A stretch of DNA of 64,000 bases, taken from Latrodectus hesperus (Eukaryota; Arthropoda; Arachnida; Araneae; Theridiidae). The DNA lies in NCBI GenBank assembly GCA_037975125.1, contig CM075857.1, positions 21,988,822 through 22,052,821 on the forward strand, in the 5' to 3' direction. Of this stretch, positions 13,660 to 39,388 are shown in pieces. Both the position numbers and the translations under genes were made by a program. How positions within the stretch are numbered: the first letter of the stretch is position 1; each line of letters begins with the position of its first letter. Under the pieces are notes generated by a model that saw only the letters and a program-made list of their open reading frames with translations, did not search any database and was not told the DNA's origin.

Positions 13660-14440
13660 TATTGTTGTTGTTGTTGTTGTTGTTACTAATCCCAGTTGGT
13701 GTAGCAGAGCTACACCAACTCCATAAAACCAAAAATCTCCAAAAAGTCTAAAAACAGTAAAGGGTCCTTCAAAATCTCACGAGCAGTGAAATTTAGGCAC
13801 TCGAGAATATGGTTGGGGGAAGCCTGTGCGGCCTTACACCAGTGACACTCAGTAAAGAGTTTCCGACCCTGCTGGAAGGTGAGGGAACTAATGTGACCAC
13901 TCAAAAAACGAGATAGAGCCGTCTGCTGCTTCCTAGAAATATTTAGACTGTGAGTCCAACGTGGTCGCACTCCAAAGTACCAAGTGTGAAGTGGAGGGGT
14001 TCTCCAAAGGGCATTGGTTTCCATTTTCTTTATTGAGGAGAAAAAGTTAGACAAGTATTATTATGCAAGGCAGCCGCAGAGGCAGATTTGGCCAAGGTAT
14101 CAGCAATTTCATTCCCCTCCAAACCAACATGGGAAGGAACCCATTGGAAGTAGATAGTGTGTCCTGAAGAAAGTCGACGGACAAGTTCCAGGATTTTCAG
14201 GCTTATCTTATCCCCAACAGACGTCCAATGAGAGAGGTGCTGTATAGAGGCACGGCTATCCGTTAAAATCCATAAGTCATTAAAATCGAGTTCAGTAGTC
14301 ATGTCAATAAAATTTAATCCCTCATAAATAGCAATGAGTTCCGACCTGAACACAGAGCAGTTGTCGGCATTCTTAATCTTTATGTCAATTATATTATTTG
14401 GTGTCATAATATGTATGCCACTACCAGAAATACCTCCATA
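13660..14440 (-). mobile_element. LINE 3' end with RNase H domain (5'-truncated)
   Basis: A minus-strand non-LTR retrotransposon fragment. Its 3' end has a perfect stem-loop (GTTGGTGTAGC, loop TCT, GCTACACCAAC, at 13692-13716), followed by TGGGATTAGT and an AAC-repeat tail (13660-13685). The coding part ends in a Cys/His motif after an RNase H domain, a layout of I/R1/LOA-type elements. The 5' end stops at about 14440, at the left edge of the segmental duplication. Confidence 0.85.
13710..14440 (-). pseudogene. LINE ORF2 remnant: RNase H and C-terminal zinc-knuckle-like region
   Basis: From 14440 the frame reads YGGISGSGIHIMTPNN, and then shows RNase H hallmarks: SVFRSELIAIYEGL (Glu), LWILTDSRASI (Asp), FQWVPSHVGLEGNEIADTLAK (His/Asp, 14130-14070). 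The first RNase H Asp and the reverse transcriptase are missing through 5' truncation. Near 14035-14054 a frameshift moves to the frame starting SNFFSSIKK, which contains FLSGHISSLTF and CHWCKAAQASPNHILEC (CCHC-like), and ends at 13710. It is a dead 5'-truncated copy. Confidence 0.87.
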
Positions 14441-14580
14441 CTAAAGTTCATTTATAGATCTCGATTTTTATCTAATTAATGTAGAATTTTCATACCATTC
14501 TGTAAAAGAGAAAACTGTTGAAATATATTTTGTAATGCTGAGCATAATCTTCATTCAACACAAATTTTCTATATGATATA

Positions 14581-14880
14581 CACCCTCTCAAGTCCTGCAG
14601 GTCGCCTCAAAGTGTGTTTTTTAGCCGGCGAGGGGGTGTACCTGGGCGGAACGGGTGAAGTACGTCGGGAGAGTTTTCTCCTGGTAGGGTCACCCAAGGC
14701 GTGAAGGCCGTTCCACTATCTGCAGGCACCGAAGCAAAGTCAGTCTTCTCTCCAATGGAGCTCCAAGTACCTTGTACCAAGAGAAGGTGCTTTTTCCCTT
14801 CTCCATGAGTTTGCTGGGGTGCATGGAATCATGGATTTGATCTAGCTGCCACTAGATCCTGAAGGATTCGACACAACAAC
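14581..14880 (+). mobile_element. GC-richer retroposon 3' fragment (copy A)
   Basis: This 0.3-kb block is far richer in G+C than its surroundings. It begins CACCCTCTCAAGTCCTGC, contains TTAGCCGGCGAGGGGG, and ends in GACACAACAACA, an AAC-type tail like those of the LINE and SINEs here. It is probably the 3' end of a retroposon. I do not recognise the family and see no protein in it. The same block is at 29072-29371. Confidence 0.5.
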
Positions 14881-14890
14881 ATATGATATA

Positions 14891-15160
14891 CAGGGTGATT
14901 TTAAATTGTTTTTACAAATTAAGGGTGATGACGAGCAATAATTACATAGGGTCGCATTCCACTCTGAGAGGCAGAAGAGAGAAATTCCCACCTGAAGTTC
15001 CAACAGTGTTAAGTAAGCGATTGAATATAATACCAAAAGTTTCAGAATCATATTTATCATTTAGTGAAAGCCTCTCAGCAAATTCTCAAAATGCCTACCA
15101 CGTGTGACGTTGCGCAGTTGACATCGGAGAAGAAACTACTGGAGCACCCTCACGAAAATT
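14891..15160 (-). mobile_element. DD41D element terminal fragment (copy A)
   Basis: It begins with the terminal sequence CAGGGTGATTTTAAATTG after a TA. It shares AATAATTACATAGG, GGGTCGCATTCCACTCTG and CAGTGTTAAGTAAGCGATTG with the element at 1155-2123, then stops within what would be the transposase C-terminus. Only one end is present. It lies immediately after the retroposon fragment. Confidence 0.75.
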
Positions 15161-21760
<6,600 letters not shown>

Positions 21761-22799
21761 TCGGTAGTCTGAGGAACTATGAGCTTTCTTATAATTTGTA
21801 TGTAACCAAAAAATCAATAATTTGTTATCAATAAAAAACAATTAATCTTATATAATCGTCCAATTTTCAATTATAATTATATCAAATAATAATAACATGA
21901 TACTTATATTCATCTAAAATTAATTTTATTTTAGATTTTCATCTTGTTATAGTAATTTAAATTTCTCTAGTATATTTTTATTCTTTTAAGTCAAGTTCTG
22001 GCTATTGATTTTTTAAATATATTTCGTTTCTGATAAACAATGACAGTAGAAATATAAAAGTTTGAAAGCTGAAAAAAATGTTAATCAATAATATTTTATT
22101 CACAAAAATTAAGTAAATCATAACAAAGAATGTTTTTATATGGTATAAAATTAATACTAGGAAAAGAAACTATAATTTTTAAAGTATGCTTAGAATTTAT
22201 TTGATTATTGTTAAAATTATTTAAGCATCCAAATTTAAATACTTTTTCAAACAAAAGGAATTTTATAACATTATGTAGCTAGAAAATAGTTAGGAAAATA
22301 TTTTGCAATCTCTTTCCAATACGATGAAACAACAATAATAATATAATATCAATATTTAAAATGATAAGAATAAGATAATAAGAATAAGCAATATTTAAAA
22401 AAATCATATAATCTTTTAATTAAAAATGTTAAAGTAATTTTTAACTTTAATCATAAGCGATTTTAAAATTTAAATATAACACTATTTCTGAATTTTTTGT
22501 ACAACATTCGATATTCACAATTGTTTCGATTTTTCCGCGGTCGGTAATCATTTAGTGCCATTTTTAGAGGCAGGAAAATAGCTTGCTGGATGTTGTTTCT
22601 TTTGAACCTATTATAAATTATAAAGCCATGTCATTGAACTGTTATTGTAGTGAATTGATAATTGTTTACAATTGTATAGTTCAGATTTATCCCTCATTTA
22701 AGATAAGTTTTTAATTTAAGTGATCTTATATTGTACCACTTGTAATATCTTTAGTGATCTTTACTGACTTATAAGGACTGTATAGATAATTCTTGTTTT
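21761..22799. other. AT-rich duplicated non-coding DNA (copy A)
   Basis: Begins with TCGGTAGTCTGAGGAACT. No gene or element is recognised up to the SINE at 22800. Confidence 0.5.
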
Positions 22800-23126
22800 A
22801 CTTATGACACCTTGACAAGTCAAGCTCATTTGCCTACAGCTACAAAATTAAGTTAGAAGGGTGCGTCTTTCGTTTTAACCAGAGCACCACCAACGTGAAA
22901 GTACAACTTTGCTTTAAGACTCCTCCGATAGAGGGTACCACCAGAGGATCCGCTTCCTCAATTTTGACTTTGATCTGGGATGGGAGGAAATTTCCAGACC
23001 ATATTACAACCATGGTAATTACTCAAGGACAAGTGTTTCGATTCCACAGATTGGTGGGTCCTTGGGGGCATTGGGAATCGAAACCAGCCCTTCCGAACGG
23101 AAAGGCGATGCCTTAACCACTAGAGT
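22800..23126 (-). mobile_element. tRNA-derived SINE, type 1 (copy A)
   Basis: On the minus strand it shows CTAGTGGTTAAGGCATCG and GGTTTCGATTCCCAATG (A and B boxes), then the type-1 body, ending in GACTTGTCAAGGTGTCATAAG. The first bases of the head are replaced by unrelated sequence, so it is slightly 5'-truncated. It faces the SINE at 23435-23819 head to head. Confidence 0.85.
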
Positions 23127-24080
23127 TCTTCTGTTTGGTCCCTGCTTCAAAATCACGAAGACTCCACCTGGCGGCTTCTGTCTAACTGGTAGAGCCAAAC
23201 TCATCACTAGGTACAGGGAAGTATGCTGGTGTAACAACAGCCCACAGATAATTCTTCTATTAGTACACAATAAGCTGTGAAATCTAGCTTACCATCCTCT
23301 ACCAAGTCAGAGTTAAGACTCTACTAGTTATGTGGAAGCTGCTGGGGAAATGTATAGTTTAGAAGAGAGGATCAATCAGATGCCCCTTAATACTTGGCCT
23401 TCCACCCCTATTATTCTATTTAGAAAACGTTGCGGGGCCGTGGTAGCCTAGTGGTTAGGGTATCAGCCTTCCATGCGGAAAAGTGGGGTTCGATTCCCAA
23501 TGCCGCCAAGGACCCACCGAGTACATGCGATATACGTGCTCGTTAAATCTGTGGAATCGAAAGTCCTGTGGTCGGTCGTTGAGCAGTTACCATGGGTGCA
23601 ATGGTCTGGAGAAATTTACTCCCCCTTTAGATCAATGCCAAAATTGAGGGAGCAGATCCTCTGGTGCTGCCATCTATCGGTGGATTTGAAGAGTAAAAGT
23701 CGTACTTTCACTTTTATGGTGCTCTGATTAAACGAAAGACGCTCCCAATTGACTTAAATTCGCATAGCCAAGGCATAGCGAGCTTGGCTTGTCCAAGTGT
23801 CATTAGAAACAACAACAACAGAAAACGCTGCGACCACAATCTGTTCAATGTGCCTAGGCAGCTTCTCGTGAAAACGATAGATCTTCAGCTAAACTGGTAT
23901 TCTAACTCATCATCTTCCAATAATCTGAACGACATCTCAGCTAATCTAGCCACCTCAGCCAAAAGAGTCACATTACTATTTCAAAACAATCTTTATATTG
24001 TAGCTACTAGCGTAAAAAATTTTAATCATCACCTTATCAAAGAATATGTACTGCAAGAATGTGAAAACATATATTCTCAA
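23127..24080 (+). pseudogene. Unrecognised coding-like segment split by a SINE (copy A)
   Basis: Between and after two SINEs lies a G+C-richer segment that reads as one frame. It goes from LLFGPCFKITKTPPGGFC, through two stops (TGA 23278-23280, TAA 23314-23316), into DSTSYVEAAGEMYSLEERI and TPIILFRKRC. At that point the SINE (23435-23819) is inserted. Removing the SINE and one target duplicate restores the frame into DHNLFNVPRQLLV and TSAKRVTLLFQNNLY. I do not recognise the protein. It could be an old exon or retropseudogene, or part of an unknown element. Both stops are shared with copy B. Confidence 0.4.
23435..23819 (+). mobile_element. Full-length type-1 SINE with 13-bp target duplication (copy A)
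   Basis: Head GGCCGTGGTAGCCTAGTGG with A box and GGGTTCGATTCCCAATG B box. The body includes GTACATGCGATATACGTGC, GGTGCTGCCATCTATCGG and GCTCTGATTAAACGAAAG. The 3' end has stem AGCCAAG ... CTTGGCT, then CATTAG and AAACAACAACAAC. The flanks are AGAAAACGTTGCG (23422-23434) and AGAAAACGCTGCG (23820-23832), a target duplication with one later change. The length is about 385 bp, and the copy is a good reference for the family. Confidence 0.93.
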
Positions 24081-24137
24081 ACTAGAGAGAACCGAATGTT
24101 CATAATTTTCATATTCGCTGATTTGTTGAATAAATAA

Positions 24138-26846
<2,709 letters not shown>

Positions 26847-27207
26847 AACTTATGACACTTGGACATGCGAAGCTCGTTAGCCAATGGCTACGAAATTGAA
26901 TCAGAAGGCTGCATCTTTCATTTAATCAGAGCATTAAGAAAATGAGTGTACGACTTTTGCTCTAAGAATCCTCCAATAGATGGCACCACCAGAGGATACA
27001 CTCCCTCAATTTTGATTCCGAGTGGAAACAAATTTTGTCCAGATCATTGCACACATGATAATTCTTCAAAGACTGACCACATGATTTTCGATTCCACAGA
27101 TTTAACGAGAACTTATATCTCATCGATGAGTCATTTGCAGCATTGGGAATCGACCCCAGCCCTTTCAGATGGAAGGCCGATGACCAAACCACTAGGCTAC
27201 CACGACT
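26847..27207 (-). mobile_element. tRNA-derived SINE, type 1 (copy A)
   Basis: Minus-strand head GTCGTGGTAGCCTAGTGG with GGGGTCGATTCCCAATG as a weakened B box. The type-1 body and ending follow. It is head to head with the SINE at 27317-27670, about 110 bp apart. Confidence 0.85.
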
Positions 27208-27316
27208 CACTCTTACTAGCCAAAAGCAAATACTATTTAAATAACGGAAAACATGAGCATATTCAAACTCTGAGAATGGTAAACTGATTGGTATGATTAT
27301 TTATACTGTGAAAAAT

Positions 27317-27670
27317 GAGCCCCGGTAGCCTAGTGGTTAGGACATCGGCCTTACATCGGATGGAAAGACGGGGTCTGATTCTCAATGCCGTATAGACCTA
27401 CCAAGCTCGTTAAATCCGGGGAATCAAAAGTCTTGTGGTCAGTCTTACCATGGGTGTAATGATCTGGAGAAAATTTCCTCCCCCTCCGGATCAATGTCAA
27501 AATTGAGGGAGTGGATCTTCTGGTGGTGCCATCTATCGGAGGAGTGTAAAGCGAAATCTTGCTTTCACCCTCGTGGTACTTTAGTTAAACGAAAGACTTA
27601 AATTCGCATAGCCAATGGTATAGCTGAGGTTTGCTTTTCCAGGTGCCATAAGAAACAACATCAACAACAT
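27317..27670 (+). mobile_element. tRNA-derived SINE, type 1 (copy A)
   Basis: Head AGCCCCGGTAGCCTAGTGG, B box changed to GGGGTCTGATTCTCAATG, body with GGTGGTGCCATCTATCGGAG, tail GAAACAACATCAACAACA. The B-box changes suggest an old, transcriptionally weak copy. Confidence 0.85.
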
Positions 27671-28629
27671 CCTGAACAAATTACGATTCTATGTGTCTAA
27701 GTGTTACGAAAGCACGATTTTATTGTATAAGCAATTATTTTCTTTAAAAGAGTTTGAAGCTGAATTTACGTTTTTCTTTAACTAGTCAAAAGATTCAAGC
27801 TACTATTGCTGCCATATATTAGGACATGAAATTCAACATTAAAATATGAAAGACATTTGTAAATGATATAGAGATTATGATATATTTCTTCAATATTATA
27901 ATCTATAGATGGTTCTTAAGAAGTTGTCAGATGTAATGTTAGAACAAAGGATAAAAATTGACTATATGTACAGTGGACGTTCGTTTTAACGAACCTCTAA
28001 TTTACGAACACACAGTTTTACGAAGTAGTGGCTGAACTCAAGCAAGGTTTCATAGACGTAATAGTAGTTTTAATTTTCATTTAGGAACTGAAATTTAAAA
28101 AAAATATCTTTTTAGAAACACATATTTCATCTATCCAATGAGTTTTGGTTTAAAACTCAATTATAGAATACAGTTTTGACATAATACTCAATTATAATAA
28201 AATATCTTTCTTAGAATCAATTTTGACTAATTAGAGTTATAAAATGCAGCTAATAATAAAAAAAATAGTTTATGACATCTCTGAAATGATTTGATCTAAC
28301 TTAGACAATTTAAAAAAATTATTTTCAAAATGACAGAAGCAAAAAATATTCATAAAAATAATGTGAGATAAATAATATTCTAATTATTTTACATAAGCAA
28401 ACTATTTCTGACATTACATAAGTAATTTACAGAAATATGTGAATTGGAGTTGAAATTCTGAATACATATTTAAAAAATAGTTTAATCTGCATATAATATA
28501 ATACAAATATTTTCTTAGTAAGTACCAATTTCTTATTGAAGATTATTTTCTGAATATTCGGTTTATTGCGTTCATTCTGTATTAATACATTAATTTATGA
28601 AATAGGATATATTAATTAATAAATATCAA
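27671..28629. other. AT-rich duplicated non-coding DNA (copy A)
   Basis: Apart from the transposon-end-like piece at 27971-28030, nothing is recognised. Confidence 0.5.
27971..28030 (+). mobile_element. Possible pogo/Tigger-type terminal fragment (copy A)
   Basis: CAGTGGACGTTCG followed by TTTTAACGAACCTC, ATTTACGAAC and GTTTTACGAAG resembles the ends of pogo/Tigger elements, which start CAGT and carry repeated ACGAA-like motifs. No partner end or transposase is found. The same piece is at 45511-45570. Confidence 0.4.
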
Positions 28630-28878
28630 GCCGCCCAACTTGTCTAGTGGTCAGCATGCCTGACTGCGGATAAGGAGGTCCTGGGTTCGAATCCCGGATC
28701 GGGCATGGATGTACTTTCTCTATCTATCCTGTCTTTGTCCTTTCCTTGTATGAATGAGGTGTGAATGGTTGCCTACCCTACAAACGGGTACCTATAGCAT
28801 GTGTGTAGAGCAAAGTTGTACTTTCACCTTCATGGTGCTCTGATTAAAACGAAAGACGCTCCCAATTGACTTAAATTC
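28630..28878 (+). mobile_element. Chimeric type-2 SINE truncated at the duplication junction (copy A)
   Basis: Head CCGCCCAACTTGTCTAGTGG with B box GGGTTCGAATCCCGG, followed by the type-3-like middle (GGGCATGGATGTAC, CTACAAACGGGTACC). It then switches to the type-1 3' body (AGCAAAGTTGTACTTTCACC to GACTTAAATTC), where it is cut off. The complete counterpart is at 46176-46479. Confidence 0.88.
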
Positions 28879-28933
28879 ATTCATTTATAGATTCATTCAT
28901 TTATAGTTCATTCATTTATAGATTCATCCATTT
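28879..28933 (+). repeat. Tandem-duplication junction made of ATTCATTTATAG repeats
   Basis: Between copies A and B lie about 55 bp consisting of near-repeats of ATTCATTTATAG (starting around 28879, 28894 and 28909, with a variant ATCCATTTAAAG at 28925). The same motif, TTCATTTATAG, forms the left edge of the duplicated unit at 14447. The shared TTC at the breakpoint is a microhomology. Confidence 0.88.
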
Positions 28934-29071
28934 AAAGTTCATTTATAGATTTAGATTATTATATAATTAATGTAGAATTTTCATAGCATTCTGTAAAAGA
29001 GAAAACTGTTGTAATATATTTTGTAATACTGAGTATAATCTTCAATCAACACAAATTTTCTATATGATATA

Positions 29072-29371
29072 CACCCTCTCAAGTCCTGCAGGTCGCCTCA
29101 AAGTGTGTTTTTTAGCCGGCGAGGGGGTGTACCTGGGAGGAACGGGTGAAGTACGTCGGGAGAGTTTTCTCCTGCTAGGGTCACCCAAGGCGTGAAGGCC
29201 GTTCCACTATCTGCAGGCACCGGAGCAAAGTCAGTCTTCTCTCCAATGGAGCTCCAAGTCCCTTGCACCAAGAGAAGCTGCTTTTTCCCTTCTCCATGAG
29301 TTTGCTGGGGTGCATGGAATCATGGATTTGATCTAGCTGCCGCTAGATCCTGAAGCATTGGACACAACAAC
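29072..29371 (+). mobile_element. GC-richer retroposon 3' fragment (copy B)
   Basis: Counterpart of 14581-14880 with a handful of substitutions, ending GGACACAACAACG. Confidence 0.5.
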
Positions 29372-29381
29372 GTATGAAATA

Positions 29382-29645
29382 CAGGGTGATTTTAAATTGT
29401 TTTTACCCATCCAGGCGAGCAATAATTACATAGGGTCGCATTCCACTTTGAGAGGCAGAAAGAGGAATTCCCACTTGAACTTCAAACAGTGTTAAGTAAG
29501 CGATTGAATATAATATCAAAAGTTTCAGAATCATATTTATCATTTAGTGAAAGCTTCACAGCAAATTCTCAAAATGCCTACCACGTGTGTCGTTGCGCAG
29601 TTGACATCGGAGAAGAAACTACTGGAGCACCCTCTCGAAAATTAT
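29382..29645 (-). mobile_element. DD41D element terminal fragment (copy B)
   Basis: Starts CAGGGTGATTTTAAATTG after a TA. Just inside the terminus it keeps TTTTTACCCATCCAGG, where copy A reads TTTTTACAAATTAAGG. The element at 1155-2123 also has CCCATCCA at this place, so copy B is closer to the ancestral element there. Confidence 0.75.
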
Positions 29646-32406
29646 AAATCAATCTTTATAGTCTATATCCGAATTGAAATCATAAACACAATATTTTTGG
29701 GAGAATGCCGTTTTCAAAATATTTTCTCACTTCTTAGAATGCCACTTTTATTTTGATTTTAATTTAATTTTTTATATTTTGAAAGCAATTCTGAATATGC
29801 ATTTAATTCTCTGATTATTTCTTGCTTTGCTGTTGTCATATTATTCCATTGTCAATTCCCATTACATTTCTGCATTTCAAAAACAAAGTGATAATACTGT
29901 TTAAAAGTCAAATAATGAAGGATACCAAGTTAAATATGAGTTCTTATTACGATAATTCTAGGCTTCTTTATAATAAAAACATCAAAATTTGTATTATTTT
30001 CCTTTTTTATAAACCTTTTAAAGCAAAAATGTCCATTAATTTGGCAATTGTTTGATTTACAGATAAAGTATTCATTTTTATGAGTAATATTTTTACTGTG
30101 AACTCAAGGTTACAAACGAAAGTTTAATTCAATTATAAAATTATTCATTTTAAATTCTCATATTAATGTAATTTGTAAATTTTATCATGGAAATTAAAAT
30201 ATGTTACATTTTTCTCTTTTCATCAAAATTTTTTAAATTGTTTATATTACTGTATCGGTATTTGAGTTGCTGTAAATGTAAAGTCCAAAATATACCTTCT
30301 TCCACTCTTTATATTTTGATCGCTAAAGTGGTTAAAGAAATGTATAAAACACTGTTACATTCGATCTTTCTATCACATTTTTATCAAATATATATAGGTA
30401 TAAATAAATGAGATTATAGAGATAAAAAAATTTAAAATCATTGAAGTTACATTTTACATTAAATTTTTTACTAGAAAAATTCTAAACGTAATGGGAAAAT
30501 GTCTAGAAAATTATTTTTTCTATTGTTTCGATTAGCTCTTCGGGAAAAAATTCTCCTTTCTTCAATTTTCAAAAGATGCGAGCGAAAAGTAAACTTCAAT
30601 TTTTTTAATACTTGGATTTGAGAATATAAAAATACATTGATACACAAGAGTTTCTTTATATTTCTACTAAAAATTGTTTTTTCATACTTACATAGAGGAA
30701 ACATTGAGCAAAAAATAATGGATCACGTAATACTAAGAAGATTTATATATGTATAAAGCATAAGACGTGAAATAATATAACAATTCGAACTGCACTAAAA
30801 CACTTTTTTAGATGCTAAAATATATTGAAAGTAGTAAGCCAAAGAATAAAGTCAATTTTTTAAAAAATGTTTTCATAATCGTGTTTTTGGAAAAATTTAT
30901 TCCAAAAAATTCTACACAATAATATAATACATTTTTCAAAATCATGTTCCCATTTTGGTGGTTCATAACATTACATTGAAATATACCAGCTTAAATACTG
31001 TTCCCAATAAATAATATAAATATTTTTATGTTAATAATAATAATGCATTTACTTTCAATAAATGCAATAATTGTGTTCAATTTTTTTAACTTATGAGAAA
31101 AAGATTTAATTAAAGAACATTTTAATTAAAGTAGAATGCATATAAATGCAAGTTAAATATAAAGAATTAAATTCAAATTTTAAATTTAAAATAATATATT
31201 TAACATGGAATTAGTTACTTAAAGTTTTATTTTAATACTTTATTTTACATCAAATTAATTATAAAAAATAAATATTTTAAAAAAATTATGTTTGAATTTA
31301 ATTATAAAGGAATTCATAAATTTTTCTTGAACTCTGTAAATGATTATTTTAAAAGTTAAATGATTATTACTTTAAAAATGATTACTAGAATTTTAAAATA
31401 CTAGAATTCTATAAAAAATCATTTAAAAAGTAATCATTTTAAAAATAAATGATAATTTGTTTATAATTAACATTTATAATCAAATTAAAATGAAAGCAAA
31501 CGAAGTGAAAAATTATTTATGAATACATCGTTTTTATTGAATATAATTAACTTTATTTAAGATTAAAAACACTGGAAACATTTATATTTTATTAGTAAAT
31601 CAAAATCGTTTGAATTTTTGCATTAAACAATGAACATTATAAACTCATAATTAACTATTTATGTCCGTCATAAATTTTGTGTGAATTTATTAAATCATCA
31701 CAATGACTTATAGATCTACACATAATATCATAATTACGATCATAGATTTTCCCTTTATATTAATTACTATTAAAAGCTGCTTCCATCAGAATAACTTTAA
31801 GACGTCAAAATTTAAAGTTTGATTGATATTATTTCTTCTGAAAATTTTGAAGTCAATAATAATATTAAATGATTCTGACGATTGGGAGTTTTGGTAGTGT
31901 TGACACATTTATTTCCAACAAGTATTTATAGCTTGCAAAATGTCAGTGAATATACAGTGCCACACACACACTTTATTAGGTAATCAATTAATGAGGCACG
32001 AAAGATGTGTTATTGTCATAAGCATCTTCATAAACATCGGGGTTCACTTAATAATCACTTTAAAATAAGAGTTTTTCAATTACTCCAAATAAAAAAACAG
32101 GATCATTGAATATTAAATCAAAAAGATTTAGAATTGTTGGTAAAAGTAATAAATGTTTGCACTGGATTATTTTTAATTGAAATCCAAAGAAATTTAAAAT
32201 GCAATCAACAATAAAAATAAAATAGTCACTGTATAATTGAATTATAGTTTCAATAAATTTAAGTGCAATCATCTCTACATATTTACATCTGTCATTTTTA
32301 ATTTTGATTCAAAATTAATTTCGCTATAAATTAAGAAGATGTCATTTAAAGTACTTTTAAAATAAATATATAAAACAAAAAGCTGTTTGGGTAAAGAATC
32401 TTAAAT

Positions 32407-32409
<3 letters not shown>
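29646..32409. other. AT-rich duplicated non-coding DNA (copy B)
   Basis: Counterpart of 15161-17938, including the imperfect palindrome near 31345-31450. No gene seen. Confidence 0.5.

Positions 32410-32481
<72 letters not shown>
32410..32481. repeat. (TA)n microsatellite, left of the pogo element
   Basis: Left part of the array split by the pogo element. The last TA (32480-32481) is one copy of the target duplication. Confidence 0.97.
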
Positions 32482-38310
<5,829 letters not shown>

Positions 38311-38692
38311 TGGTCCTAAATTTAATACTTTACTGGAATTACTTTCCTCGTACGATAGATATAGGTTACTTTTGAATTTTTTTGCATCAAGGCAGATTAA
38401 TATTCTATTTATCATACATAATGATACTTTTATAATTAAAAATAATTATTTATTATTCATCTCTTTAATATTAAAGGCAATATTTTTTAATTTTATTAAA
38501 ATGTGTCACATATATTTAACTGTTTATGGAATGCATTTGCAAGAAGCAATAAAGCAATAAAAAGAAATTTGAATAAAATTAATAGTAATAAATAATATAA
38601 ATATAAATGAAAAATATAAAAAATTCAAATTACAATTTTCACTTATATATCTATACAAACACATATACATACATACAGATACATGCATATAT

Positions 38693-38856
38693 GTTGTTGT
38701 TACTTATGACACACTTGGAGAAGCCAAGCTCGCTGTGCCTTGGCTATGGGAATTTAAGCCTCCTTCGTTTTAATCAGAGGACCACGAACCTGAAAGTACG
38801 ATTTTGCACAGGATGCACTCCCAAAAATTTGGAATTGATATGAAAGAGGAGGAAAA

Positions 38857-38860
<4 letters not shown>
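38693..38860 (-). mobile_element. Type-1 SINE 3' fragment
   Basis: The minus strand ends AGCCAAGGCACAGCGAGC, TTGGCTTCTCC, then AACAACAAC (38693-38702). It also has CCTCTGATTAAAACGAAGG. The head is missing, being interrupted by the TA array after 38860. Confidence 0.75.

Positions 38861-38926
<66 letters not shown>
38861..38926. repeat. (TA)n microsatellite
   Basis: TA run in the copy-B-only segment. Confidence 0.97.
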
Positions 38927-38930
<4 letters not shown>

Positions 38931-39261
38931 TTAATTTGAAATAAAAGCAAAAATGCAAAAACATATACAAAAGTTATATGTTTAGCAATACATTCAGCTC
39001 GAAAGCATGTTTAAAAGAACAAATGCTAAAAGAAGAACAATAAAGTAAAAAGATGTGAAGATGAGACTACTTATATACAGCAGAAAGATAGAACATATAA
39101 CCGATAGATAAAGAAATAAAATAAAAGTGAGTACTAACATGGCCAGTTTCGTGAGGTGTTGTTGACCGCATTGGCACAAAGTATGGCTTTTCTGCAGTCT
39201 CTCGACATACATTCTGAATGAACTGAATAAAGCCATGATAAAATTTTTTTTATTAAATTTG

Positions 39262-39296
39262 CAATTATAAGAAAGCTCATAGTTACTCAGACTACC

Positions 39297-39388
<92 letters not shown>

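Larger units (their letters stand above)
38311..39298. other. 1-kb segment present only in copy B
   Basis: Copy A goes directly from TACATCATAT into a TA array. Copy B continues with GGTCCTAAATTTAATAC and about 1 kb of DNA before its TA array. It holds a SINE fragment (38693-38860), a TA array (38861-38926) and a 149-codon minus frame (38994-39443) that runs into the flanking TA array and is not recognised. It may be an insertion in B or a deletion from A through TA tracts; the sequence does not decide. Confidence 0.75.

Noticed and set aside
14581..14880. Structured RNA gene because of its high G+C in AT-rich DNA
   Set aside because: It ends in an AAC tail like the retroposons here and adjoins another element fragment; a retroposon 3' end is simpler.
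28630..28705. tRNA gene candidate with good A and B boxes (also heads at 4819, 23435, 46176, 52664)
   Set aside because: Each is followed by a SINE body and repeated in the window; I cannot fold a proper cloverleaf with an acceptor stem, so they are SINE heads rather than tRNA genes.
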